A stretch of DNA of 21,421 nucleotides. Origin: a virus. Location: the IMG/VR virus record IMGVR_UViG_3300043449_001982, positions 1 through 21,421 of that record. The stretch is one strand, 5' to 3'. The notes under the pieces are model-generated. The model was not told where the DNA came from, ran no database searches, and was given only the letters and a program-made list of their open reading frames with translations. The position numbers were made by a program, and so were the translations under genes. Of this stretch, positions 1 to 5,114 are shown piece by piece (the first letter of the stretch is position 1; each line of letters opens with the position of its first letter).

Positions 1-25
1 ACCCCGTCTACAAAGGAGAACGCCC

Positions 26-469
26 ATGAACGGAATCCGAAACATCCCGCCGCCCGTGTGGGCGCCATCTACAGAAGGGTCCGGAGATGGACGCCCAGCG
101 GATGGTGATCCGCCTGCTTCTTCACGGGATCGGGCTTCAACTGGTCAGGGCCAACACGTGCAAGCGGATTATCCCGTGATCTCACCCTTCGCCTTCAATG
201 CTCTGGGTTCGGGCCAGCTTGCCCAGTTCCTTCGCGGCAGGGGGTGGACTGTCTACGAAGGGGACAGGAAGCGCCTGGGCATGGCCTGTCTTGAGGTCAA
301 CGACTTTCTGTTTTGTTTCCATTTCCCACTGCCCGGCAGACCGAGACGGTTCGCGAGAGATGTTCAGTATATGCTGGAGCAAATAGCCAGATACGAGGGC
401 GTGAGTCTGGAGACTGTGTCTGCCGATTTTTCTCGCGCCATCGCTTGCGCGGGTGAAGCTCCGGGATAG
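26..469 (+). CDS. hypothetical protein, start uncertain
   Basis: I do not recognise this protein. ATG 26 has an excellent Shine-Dalgarno (AAAGGAG, 7 nt away) and gives 147 aa. However, the first 50 residues are Pro/Ser/Gly/Asp-rich and use many A/T-ending codons, unlike the rest, while another frame (87-179) has GC-rich third positions over the same bases. An in-frame GTG at 176 overlaps the stop of that small ORF (GTGA) and would give a compact 97-aa protein. The part from 176 onward looks genuinely coding: a short alpha/beta domain with an aromatic stretch (FLFCFHFP) and a helical C-terminus (ARDVQYMLEQIARYEG). It is followed 20 nt later by the next gene in the same direction. I am fairly sure of the C-terminal two thirds and unsure of the N-terminus. 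Confidence 0.5.
   Translation: MNGIRNIPPPVWAPSTEGSGDGRPADGDPPASSRDRASTGQGQHVQADYPVISPFAFNALGSGQLAQFLRGRGWTVYEGDRKRLGMACLEVNDFLFCFHFPLPGRPRRFARDVQYMLEQIARYEGVSLETVSADFSRAIACAGEAPG
87..179 (+). CDS. possible 30-aa small ORF overlapping the previous entry
   Basis: A short ORF (MDAQRMVIRLLLHG... ending at TGA 177-179) lies in a different frame from the 26-469 ORF. Its codons end in G or C in about 24 of 29 cases, as expected for a real gene in this genome, while the overlapping frame does not show this. An AAGGG lies about 7 nt before the ATG and the stop overlaps a GTG start at 176, a typical phage coupling arrangement. The product would be a small basic amphipathic peptide of unknown role. A second in-frame ATG at 102 is equally possible. 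It may instead reflect a broken or frameshifted longer gene at the window edge. Confidence 0.22.
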   Translation: MDAQRMVIRLLLHGIGLQLVRANTCKRIIP

Positions 470-489
470 TCTCCCCTGAGAGGTCCGTC

Positions 490-798
490 TTGATCGCCTT
501 GCTGCTTCTGTTTTCCTCCTTGCTTCCCCCGCTCCACCCAGAGCCCTCGCCATCTTGCCGGGCCAAGGCCCGCGTTGAGCCAGCCGGACTCCTGGCACTT
601 CCGGCCTACACAGTTGACGGGTGCCTTCATTCTGTCCGCTGCACAGAACCGGGCTGGGTGACCTACGCGGCAACCGTTCACGGCCGGCCTGTTCACCTTC
701 CTGGGGAGGCTGACCTGTGGGTTGTCCGCCCTGGGCCAGGGTCCTCCTGGTGCTGCGCGGAGGTGTACGAAGGCACTGAGGAGTGCTTCATTCTGTGA
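490..798 (+). CDS. hypothetical exported cysteine-rich protein
   Basis: 102 aa, starting at TTG 490 with GAGAGG 6 nt upstream. The first 17 residues (MIALLLLFSSLLPPLHP) form a hydrophobic segment like a signal peptide or membrane anchor with no clear positive N-region. No canonical lipobox is seen. The remainder holds at least six cysteines, including a CC pair near residue 76, suggesting disulfides in an extracytoplasmic location. Small exported proteins next to terminase genes can be lysis accessory proteins such as spanins, but nothing here proves that. It overlaps the next gene by 16 bp, so the two are probably translated together. Function unknown. Confidence 0.45.
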   Translation: MIALLLLFSSLLPPLHPEPSPSCRAKARVEPAGLLALPAYTVDGCLHSVRCTEPGWVTYAATVHGRPVHLPGEADLWVVRPGPGSSWCCAEVYEGTEECFIL

Positions 799-1121
799 GG
801 GCAGAATACAGACCGGTTCACTTCGCCCCTGGCCCGGGCGTTGCTCACTGTATCGGCGCGATCGTGTCTGTGGAGGATGGGAGGGTTAGGGGCGTGCCTT
901 CGCCGTCCTGCCTTCCCGCAAGCTACACGGATGCGTCTAGCCAGGTGCTCCGGCTCCTGGGTCTGTTCCCGCGCATGAACCCGGCTGACTTGTGGCCAGG
1001 TGGCGACGTAAGGACGGGCGAGCCTTGCCCCATCCCTGATGGGGTGTCAGATCCGTTTTTGTGGGTGGAGAACCTTTTGAACGGTCGGCCGCCCCTTGCT
1101 GGTTTCGTTCCACCAGGTTAG
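783..1121 (+). CDS. hypothetical protein upstream of terminase
   Basis: 112 aa from GTG 783, with GAAGG a few bases upstream and a 16-bp overlap with the end of the previous ORF. I do not recognise the family. The protein is Pro- and Gly-rich with short hydrophobic stretches, no clear membrane span, and a C-terminus ending in GFVPPG. Its last codons carry the putative -35 element for the terminase operon, and its TAG stop lies inside the putative -10 element (1118-1123), so the gene end and the next promoter are interlocked. Confidence 0.45.
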   Translation: MLHSVRAEYRPVHFAPGPGVAHCIGAIVSVEDGRVRGVPSPSCLPASYTDASSQVLRLLGLFPRMNPADLWPGGDVRTGEPCPIPDGVSDPFLWVENLLNGRPPLAGFVPPG

Positions 1122-1123
1122 CG
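1095..1123 (+). promoter_or_regulatory. putative leaderless late promoter for terS
   Basis: CTTGCT (1095-1100), 17 nt, TTAGCG (1118-1123), then 7 nt to ATG 1131. No Shine-Dalgarno precedes the ATG. The same layout recurs before the portal, protease and DUF2341-like genes. The -35 half resembles the alphaproteobacterial CTTGAC. The -10 half departs from the usual CTATAT. A start site about 7 nt after the -10 would coincide with the A of the ATG. Confidence 0.5.
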
Positions 1124-1130
1124 CCCCAGC

Positions 1131-1637
1131 ATGGACCTTGCCGAACCGAAAAAACTGGCCGCTCAACTCCTCCGGGCAGGGAAACCGGCGGCTTTTGTCA
1201 AGAAGAGGGTGCTTTCACAATATCCCAAGATGACGGTGACAGACTGGTCCGAGGTTTTCTACTCGAAAGAGTGGACAGATGCTTCAACCGAGTATCTCGG
1301 CGCCCATTCGCTGGACTTCAAAAGTAGGGTCATGCGGGCCGGGACGAAGGCGCTTCCGACCCTTGAACGGTTGGCCACTGAAGAGGACATAGATCAGAAC
1401 ATCCAAAACAAAGCAGCGATGCACCTTACCACCTTGGCCGCGAAGCTCTGCGCGGACAGGGTGATCGCTGAGGCCGCCGTTGACCAGTTACCCTATGATG
1501 AACGGATAGCCCTTCTTCGGCGGGCCTGGTCACAGATGGCCGCTATGATCTGTTCAGAGGACGCGCTTGACGCCCTCCTTGTGCTCCGGGATCTGCACCC
1601 CGAGTTCGCCCAGCTTTACGAACCTGTCGGCGGATGA
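1131..1637 (+). CDS. putative terminase small subunit
   Basis: 168 aa, mostly alpha-helical. The assignment rests on position and size: it ends inside the terL start (ATGA overlap at 1634-1637) and has the length of terminase small subunits, which bind the packaging site on phage DNA and feed it to the large subunit. The N-terminal half (KKLAAQLLRAGKPAAFVKKR, then a YPKMTVTDWSEVF segment) could form a helix-turn-helix-like DNA-binding fold, but I cannot verify a motif. The C-terminal half is acidic and helical, as in oligomerisation regions of the family. ATG 1131 lacks a Shine-Dalgarno and sits 7 nt after a putative -10 box, so it may be translated as a leaderless message. A different packaging accessory protein is the main alternative. 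Confidence 0.55.
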   Translation: MDLAEPKKLAAQLLRAGKPAAFVKKRVLSQYPKMTVTDWSEVFYSKEWTDASTEYLGAHSLDFKSRVMRAGTKALPTLERLATEEDIDQNIQNKAAMHLTTLAAKLCADRVIAEAAVDQLPYDERIALLRRAWSQMAAMICSEDALDALLVLRDLHPEFAQLYEPVGG

Positions 1638-3097
1638 ACCCCACTCCATCCCTTCCTGCGCCTCTACCCCTGGCCAGCCTGTGGGCGCCGGAGTGTCGGG
1701 ACTGTTCACGACAGGCGGACAAGCCTTGGCGCGGGTGGCCTTTGCGCCGGACATCTGGGCTGGTCCACCGCTGCCCGAAGTGTGGGAATGTTGAACAAAG
1801 GGGTTCGCAGAGGGCGGTTGCGCAAATCTGGGCGGATGCTCACGCGGAGAAGGTCCGCGCCCGGGAGGTTGCACAGACTCACCTTCTGGTGAGTGGTGGA
1901 AACCGGGCGGGGAAGTCGGAGCTTGGCGCGGCCTGGCTACTGGCCCAAGCGATGGGGAGGAGTCACCCGTGGACGGTCGCATTCTGCAAAGCGAACAAAC
2001 TCGATCCGATGGCCTTCCCCGATGGGCCCGGGGTTGTGTGGGCACTTTCGCTGACCTGGTCAGACGCGATCAGGTATGTTCGGGGGAAGCTCGATCTGTA
2101 CTGTCCGGCCGGCGCAGAGTGGCATGGGCGGATGGCCCAGAACGAAGCCCGCCTATCTCTTCCTGGGGGAGGTCTGGTCATTTCCAAGTGCTGGAGTCAG
2201 GGCCGGAAGGGGATGCAGGGGGACAGTATCCGGGCCGCATGGGTGGACGAAGAGCCCAGGGACCGGGAAGCCTTCGATGAACTGATGATGCGCCTCGCCG
2301 ATCAAATCGGCGCCCTTTGTTTGACTATGACACCACTGATGGGGCTGACCTGGGTTTACCACTCATATGTGAAGAACCCGCCCCCGGGCTGGCTTTTCTT
2401 CGAGCTGTCCGGCTTGGACAATCCCCATGTCCCGCCGACCATCCTAAAACAGACGGCCGAGGCAGGCGCTGCTGCCTTTGTGGCTGCTCGCCTTTATGGC
2501 CGGTGGGGAGCCATCGAGGGCCTTGTCTGGCCGGAGTGGGATGAGTCCGTCCATGTGGTCGATGACATGATCTTGCCCCCCACGTGGAGGCGATATCGGG
2601 CCATCGACTTCGGGATGAGGGCCCCCTTCTGCTGCCTCTGGGGAGCTGTCGATCCTGATGGGGTGCTTTGGATTTACCGGGAGCACTACGAAGCCGGTCA
2701 ACTGGTCAGCTACCACGCGGACATGATCAAACACATGACCGGGACTGACCAGATTGAAGAGACGATCGCCGACCCTGAAGATAGGCAGTCTCGGATGTCG
2801 CTTGCCTTGGAGCATGACATCCAAAACGTTCCCGCGATCAAAGATTTCAGGGCCACCGTGGACAGTGTGGCCCGTCGACTGAAGCCGATGAAGAACGGAC
2901 TTCCGGGGATTCGGGTCTTGCGACAGTGCAAGAGGCTTCGGGACGAGATGGCCGGATACATCTGGGCCAAGGACAGAAACGAAGAACGCCGCGAACAAGT
3001 CGCGGCGGGCGTTTCGGATCATGCTGTCGACGCTCTGCGGTATCTGTCTCTGTACCTGGACAGAAACCAGGGCGGCGGGTTCGTTCTGGCCTTGTGA
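1634..3097 (+). CDS. terL: terminase large subunit (packaging ATPase and nuclease)
   Basis: 487 aa. The motor that pumps DNA into the prohead and cuts the concatemer. The ATPase domain shows Walker A GGNRAGKS (88-95), a Walker B-like AAWVDEEP (201-208) with the catalytic Glu, and a coupling motif TMTP (231-234). The RNase H-like nuclease domain follows: AIDFG (D325), an ADPE segment (D380) and SDHAVDALRY (D463), in the order expected for three metal-binding acids. An unusual N-terminal extension of about 80 residues carries CRDC (21-24) and CPKC (47-50), a zinc-ribbon arrangement C-x2-C-x22-C-x2-C. The start overlaps the terS stop as ATGA. The gene is followed at once by an inverted-repeat terminator rather than by the portal gene, so it closes its transcription unit. 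Confidence 0.93.
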   Translation: MNPTPSLPAPLPLASLWAPECRDCSRQADKPWRGWPLRRTSGLVHRCPKCGNVEQRGSQRAVAQIWADAHAEKVRAREVAQTHLLVSGGNRAGKSELGAAWLLAQAMGRSHPWTVAFCKANKLDPMAFPDGPGVVWALSLTWSDAIRYVRGKLDLYCPAGAEWHGRMAQNEARLSLPGGGLVISKCWSQGRKGMQGDSIRAAWVDEEPRDREAFDELMMRLADQIGALCLTMTPLMGLTWVYHSYVKNPPPGWLFFELSGLDNPHVPPTILKQTAEAGAAAFVAARLYGRWGAIEGLVWPEWDESVHVVDDMILPPTWRRYRAIDFGMRAPFCCLWGAVDPDGVLWIYREHYEAGQLVSYHADMIKHMTGTDQIEETIADPEDRQSRMSLALEHDIQNVPAIKDFRATVDSVARRLKPMKNGLPGIRVLRQCKRLRDEMAGYIWAKDRNEERREQVAAGVSDHAVDALRYLSLYLDRNQGGGFVLAL

Positions 3098-3104
3098 TGA
3101 CCTT

Positions 3105-3161
3105 CCACCAAAAGACGGACCCACCGCGAAACCGTGCAGCCGGCGGCCCGTCTTTTGGTGG
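3105..3161. terminator. bidirectional inverted-repeat terminator after terL
   Basis: A perfect 14-bp inverted repeat: CCACCAAAAGACGG at 3105-3118 and its complement CCGTCTTTTGGTGG at 3148-3161, with a 29-nt loop that is GC-rich and could add inner pairs. It lies 8 nt after the terL stop and 26 nt beyond the end of the converging leftward gene. The TTTT or AAAA runs inside the arms leave a short U-tract on either strand. This fits a two-way barrier between the terminase operon and the island. Confidence 0.6.
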
Positions 3162-3187
3162 CAGGACTTGGCCAGTCCTGCCAGACC

Positions 3188-3445
3188 CTAGAGCCGGGCC
3201 CCGGAGGGAGCCACGCGAGCCCAGCCCTGGGTTGCGAGGTAGGCCAGCGCGGCCCGGACGTTTTCCGGGGGACCCATCAGGGTGATCTTGCTTGGTGCAT
3301 CGGGTTCGAGGGCATACGCTTGGATATCGTGTGCGCGGATCGCGACCTTCACCGCCTCCCCAGGGGGGAGCTGTCCGCTGGCCTGGGTCTTCGGGGGGAC
3401 GGCGCAGGCGGCTTCGATGTCGTCGCGGATCACGGAGGGTGACAT
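3188..3445 (-). CDS. hypothetical protein, 85 aa, accessory island
   Basis: Starts at ATG 3445 with GGGGCAGG about 8 nt upstream. I do not recognise it. The sequence reads as a small alpha/beta domain: an N-terminal helix (IRDDIEAACAV), a Pro-rich linker, a beta pair (AVKVAIRAHDIQAYAL, KITLMG) and a C-terminal helix (PENVRAALAYLATQGWARV). There is no signal peptide or metal motif. It is the only leftward island gene without its own copy of the repeated promoter module, so it is probably transcribed from the module upstream of the 69-aa gene. It ends 26 nt before the bidirectional terminator. Confidence 0.65.
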   Translation of the reverse strand: MSPSVIRDDIEAACAVPPKTQASGQLPPGEAVKVAIRAHDIQAYALEPDAPSKITLMGPPENVRAALAYLATQGWARVAPSGARL

Positions 3446-3586
3446 TTGGTTTCCTGCCCCTGTGGAGATTGCGCAGACTCGGGGCCGGTCTGCACAGGTT
3501 GCGCCCGTCCGTGGGCCTGGGCCCCCATCCTTGCAGGGGGCTACGCCAGCTCTGGGCTGGTGCAGGCGGCGCCGCCGCCCTTCGGG
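3446..3586. other. 141-nt spacer between two leftward island genes
   Basis: No convincing gene. It contains a 12-bp palindrome GGCGGCGCCGCC (3565-3576) just past the stop of the 69-aa gene. Its core GCGGCGCCGC recurs at 5844-5853, past the stop of the rightward island gene. A 32-aa leftward ORF (3430-3528) is possible but is not supported by anything except an upstream purine run. Confidence 0.3.
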
Positions 3587-3796
3587 CTACTCCTCTTCGA
3601 GGATCTGGATAGACCCGGCGAGGATCCCTTCCTGGCCCCCCTTGCCCGCCTGGTCCAGCAGCTCGGCCCTGGCCTCGGCGAGGGTGAGCCCGGTCATGTC
3701 GAGCTCTCCCTCGCCATCTGCGGAGAGCCACCAGCCCGCCCAGCGGGCGTCGGTGGGGAGGATGTCGGAGACGAGGATGGTGGGGATGCGGGTCAT
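3587..3796 (-). CDS. hypothetical protein, 69 aa, accessory island
   Basis: The start is placed at ATG 3796 (MTRIPTILVS...), because AAAAGGAG lies 6 nt upstream and the bases before it belong to the repeated regulatory module shared with three other genes. The longer in-frame start at 3844 would translate that module. The protein is small and acidic: a short beta start (TRIPTILVSDILP), a tryptophan pair (ARWAGWWLSADGEG), a helix (TLAEARAELLDQAG) and an acidic tail (ILEEE). I recognise no family. The acidic charge and control by the shared module make a role in host takeover or counter-defence plausible, but this is only inference from context. Confidence 0.7.
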   Translation of the reverse strand: MTRIPTILVSDILPTDARWAGWWLSADGEGELDMTGLTLAEARAELLDQAGKGGQEGILAGSIQILEEE

Positions 3797-3891
3797 GGGA
3801 TCTCCTTTTGTCGGCGCGGTTTCGTTGCCGCCGATGTTTTTCAATTATCTCGCCTTCCGGAAGGCGCAAGCAAGATCCGGAAAAAAGATCA
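3797..3891 (-). repeat. regulatory module copy A (before the 69-aa gene)
   Basis: Reading leftward: the TGA stop of the upstream zinc-ribbon gene followed by a T-tract (TCTTTTTT), then CTTGCG, the palindrome CGCCTTCCGGAAGGCG (3851-3866), TAATTG, a stem-loop with 6-bp arms TCGGCG/CGCCGA (3811-3834), and AAAAGGAG 6 nt before the ATG. It is closest to copy C in the -10 region (TAATnGAAAAA) and in the ACAAAAGGAG after the stem. Confidence 0.9.
3842..3870 (-). promoter_or_regulatory. putative promoter with palindromic operator, copy A
   Basis: CTTGCG (3870-3865), a 17-nt spacer, and TAATTG (3847-3842). A 16-bp perfect palindrome centred on TTCCGGAA overlaps the -35 box and fills the spacer, so a bound dimer would block RNA polymerase. 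The T-tract upstream sits where an UP element would. Confidence 0.6.
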
Positions 3892-4329
3892 CGCCTTGCA
3901 GATTTGGTTCAGGAGCGCGCCCGCCTTGGTCTTTGTGAAGCGATGGCGGAGGCTGTCCGAGATCGACTCAACGCGCCAGGCGCCGGGCCGCCCAGTAAAC
4001 CAGAGGGTTCCACCGCAGATCTTCTCCCCTTCTTCGGAAAGCTCGGCCATCAGCTCGAACCTTCCGCCGCCGGGGCCGGCCTTGATTGTCAGGATGCAAT
4101 CGTGGCCCACGGCGTAGTTGCCTGCGGCCAGGAAGGCGCCGGCCTGCTCTGGGGACAGGCGCTTGTAGCGGGCGCCGTCAGGGCCGACACTGACCGTCAC
4201 GCGGTCCGAGGGGGGCGAAGCCTTGACCTGGCCGCTTCCGTTGCACCGGAAGCAACGCCCATGCTCGACGTGGCTGAACCCGTGAATCTTGGCGGCGCCA
4301 GCGCACTTAGGGCAGGTGATGGTGGTCAT
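3889..4329 (-). CDS. zinc-ribbon protein, paralogue 1
   Basis: 146 aa from ATG 4329, with AAGGAG 5 nt upstream. The N-terminus has two CxxC pairs, CPKC (6-9) and CFRC (26-29), with the DnaJ-like context CNGSG after the second pair, so it probably binds one zinc. Residues 36-60 (KASPPSDRVTVSVGPDGARY) are nearly the same as in the neighbouring 152-aa protein, residues 70-112 differ, and the end (LLNQICKA) is shared again. There is no catalytic signature. Small CxxC proteins of this type bind nucleic acid or protein partners, and I cannot say which applies here. The gene is preceded by module copy B, and its TGA stop is the first codon of module copy A. Function unknown; metal binding is likely. 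Confidence 0.8.
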   Translation of the reverse strand: MTTITCPKCAGAAKIHGFSHVEHGRCFRCNGSGQVKASPPSDRVTVSVGPDGARYKRLSPEQAGAFLAAGNYAVGHDCILTIKAGPGGGRFELMAELSEEGEKICGGTLWFTGRPGAWRVESISDSLRHRFTKTKAGALLNQICKA

Positions 4330-4424
4330 GGGATCTCCTTCATCGGCGGGGTTTCGTTGCCGCCGATGAAATACACCTATCGCGCCTTCCGGAAGGCGCA
4401 AGCGCGATTCGGAAAAAAAGATCA
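4330..4424 (-). repeat. regulatory module copy B (before zinc-ribbon paralogue 1)
   Basis: Same order as copy A: TGA of the upstream gene, a 7-T tract, CTTGCG, the palindrome GCGCCTTCCGGAAGGCGC (4382-4399, 18 bp, the longest of the four), TAGGTG, a stem-loop with perfect 9-bp arms CATCGGCGG/CCGCCGATG and a 10-nt loop (4341-4368), then AAGGAG directly after the stem and 5 nt before the ATG. It is closest to copy D. Confidence 0.9.
4374..4402 (-). promoter_or_regulatory. putative promoter with palindromic operator, copy B
   Basis: CTTGCG (4402-4397), a 17-nt spacer, and TAGGTG (4379-4374). The palindrome overlaps the -35 box and spacer. A start about 7 nt after the -10 falls on the first bases of the 9-bp stem, so the transcript would begin with the hairpin. 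Confidence 0.6.
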
Positions 4425-4880
4425 CGCGCGGCAGATTTGGTTTAGGGCGCCAAGGGCTTCCCTCTTCGAGATGTACTTCTCGATCGTGTGAGAGATATTG
4501 ACGATCTCCCAGCCTCCCGGGCGCCCGCGGAAGTCGACAGCGCTGCGGCCCATGTGGACCACCTCTCCGGGGATATCGTCATGGGCGTAAAGGTCGATTT
4601 CAAGGCGGTAGTCTCCGCCCGCCCTGACCCTGACGGTCAGGCCGGCCCCGCAGTAGTCCGCAGGCCAGCGCCCTGCGGCCAGGAAGGCGCCGGCCTGCTC
4701 CTGGGTGAGGCGCTTGTAGCGGGCCCCGTCGGGGCCAACACTGACCGCCATGCGGTCCGAGGGGGGCGCCGCCTTGACCTGGCCGCTTCCACCGCAGCGG
4801 AAGCAACGGCCATACTCAACCCGGAGGAACTGGTCCAGGGTCTTCTGTCCTTCGCACCGGGGGCAGGTGATGGTGGTCAT
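4422..4880 (-). CDS. zinc-ribbon protein, paralogue 2
   Basis: 152 aa from ATG 4880, with AAAAGGAG 6 nt upstream. CPRC (6-9) and CFRC (26-29) match the first paralogue in position and spacing, followed by CGGSG and a block VSVGPDGARYKRL identical to it. The middle (residues 71-118, with an LEIDLYAHDD segment) is unrelated at a glance, and the C-terminus (LNQICRA) converges again. This pattern of conserved ends and divergent core suggests duplication followed by changing partner specificity. The longer upstream in-frame start is rejected because it would translate the regulatory module. The gene is the first leftward gene from the divergent promoter region and faces the pentapeptide gene. Role unknown. 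Confidence 0.8.
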   Translation of the reverse strand: MTTITCPRCEGQKTLDQFLRVEYGRCFRCGGSGQVKAAPPSDRMAVSVGPDGARYKRLTQEQAGAFLAAGRWPADYCGAGLTVRVRAGGDYRLEIDLYAHDDIPGEVVHMGRSAVDFRGRPGGWEIVNISHTIEKYISKREALGALNQICRA

Positions 4881-4977
4881 TTGAGGCTCCTTTTGTCGGC
4901 GGGGTTTCGTTGCCGCCGATGTTTTTCTATTATCTCGCCTTCCGGAAGGCGCAAGCGCGATTCGGAAAAAAAGATCA
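4881..4977 (-). repeat. regulatory module copy C (before zinc-ribbon paralogue 2)
   Basis: Contains TGA plus a 7-T tract although no gene ends here now, then CTTGCG, the palindrome CGCCTTCCGGAAGGCG (4936-4951), TAATAG, a stem-loop with 7-bp arms TCGGCGG/CCGCCGA (4896-4919), and AAAAGGAG before ATG 4880. The orphan stop and T-tract look like the remnant of a gene that once lay upstream. Confidence 0.9.
4927..4955 (-). promoter_or_regulatory. putative promoter with palindromic operator, copy C
   Basis: CTTGCG (4955-4950), a 17-nt spacer, and TAATAG (4932-4927). It is divergent from copy D, with about 85 nt between the two -35 boxes. Confidence 0.6.
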
Positions 4978-4992
4978 CGGCCAGCTAAGGCA

Positions 4993-5014
4993 GGCCATGA
5001 TCGCGATCGTGGCC
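4993..5014. other. 22-bp imperfect palindrome between divergent promoters
   Basis: GGCCATGATCG / CGATCGTGGCC, symmetric apart from one base pair, lies midway between the leftward and rightward module copies C and D. It differs from the TTCCGGAA palindrome inside the promoters. A second regulator site shared by both promoters is the simplest reading. Confidence 0.4.
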
Positions 5015-5029
5015 GCACTTTTAAATATT

Positions 5030-5114
5030 TCGCACTTCCGCTTGCGCCTTCCGGAAGGCGAGATAGGTGTATTTCATCGGCGGCAACGAAACCCCGCCGA
5101 TGAAGGAGCACATC
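5030..5114 (+). repeat. regulatory module copy D (before the pentapeptide gene)
   Basis: This is the only rightward copy. An AT-rich block (TTTTAAATATTT, 5018-5029) precedes it in place of the T-tract. Then come CTTGCG, the palindrome CGCCTTCCGGAAGGCG (5045-5060), TAGGTG, a perfect 9-bp stem with a 10-nt loop (5075-5102), AAGGAG (5103-5108) and ATG 5115. From CTTGCG to the ATG it matches copy B almost base for base. Confidence 0.9.
5041..5069 (+). promoter_or_regulatory. putative promoter with palindromic operator, copy D
   Basis: CTTGCG (5041-5046), 17 nt, TAGGTG (5064-5069). The predicted start is near 5075-5077, exactly where the 9-bp stem begins, which gives a 5'-terminal hairpin mRNA. 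Confidence 0.6.

Noticed and set aside
3430-3528. 32-aa leftward ORF overlapping the start of the 85-aa gene
   Set aside because: The sequence is low complexity (Gly, Gln, Pro) and support is limited to a weak purine run. It is more likely part of the leader.
2847-3869. 340-codon leftward open frame rich in Arg, His and Pro
   Set aside because: It crosses the end of terL, the terminator and a regulatory module. The Arg/Pro-rich composition is typical of a shadow frame in GC-rich DNA.
3446-4117. Rightward ORF with a cysteine-rich start (SCPCGDCADSGPVCTGC)
   Set aside because: The cysteine spacing is attractive, but the frame runs through the opposite strand of two supported genes and module A, and has no promoter or Shine-Dalgarno.
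3881-4424. T-tracts after the zinc-ribbon genes as intrinsic terminators
   Set aside because: No GC-rich stem sits directly before the T-run in either gene. The position upstream of the -35 fits an UP-like element better. Only the pentapeptide gene has a true stem before the tract.
3797-5114. CRISPR array or invertible repeat system
   Set aside because: The four repeats are separated by full genes of different length, not spacers, and each ends at a start codon. A promoter module explains them.
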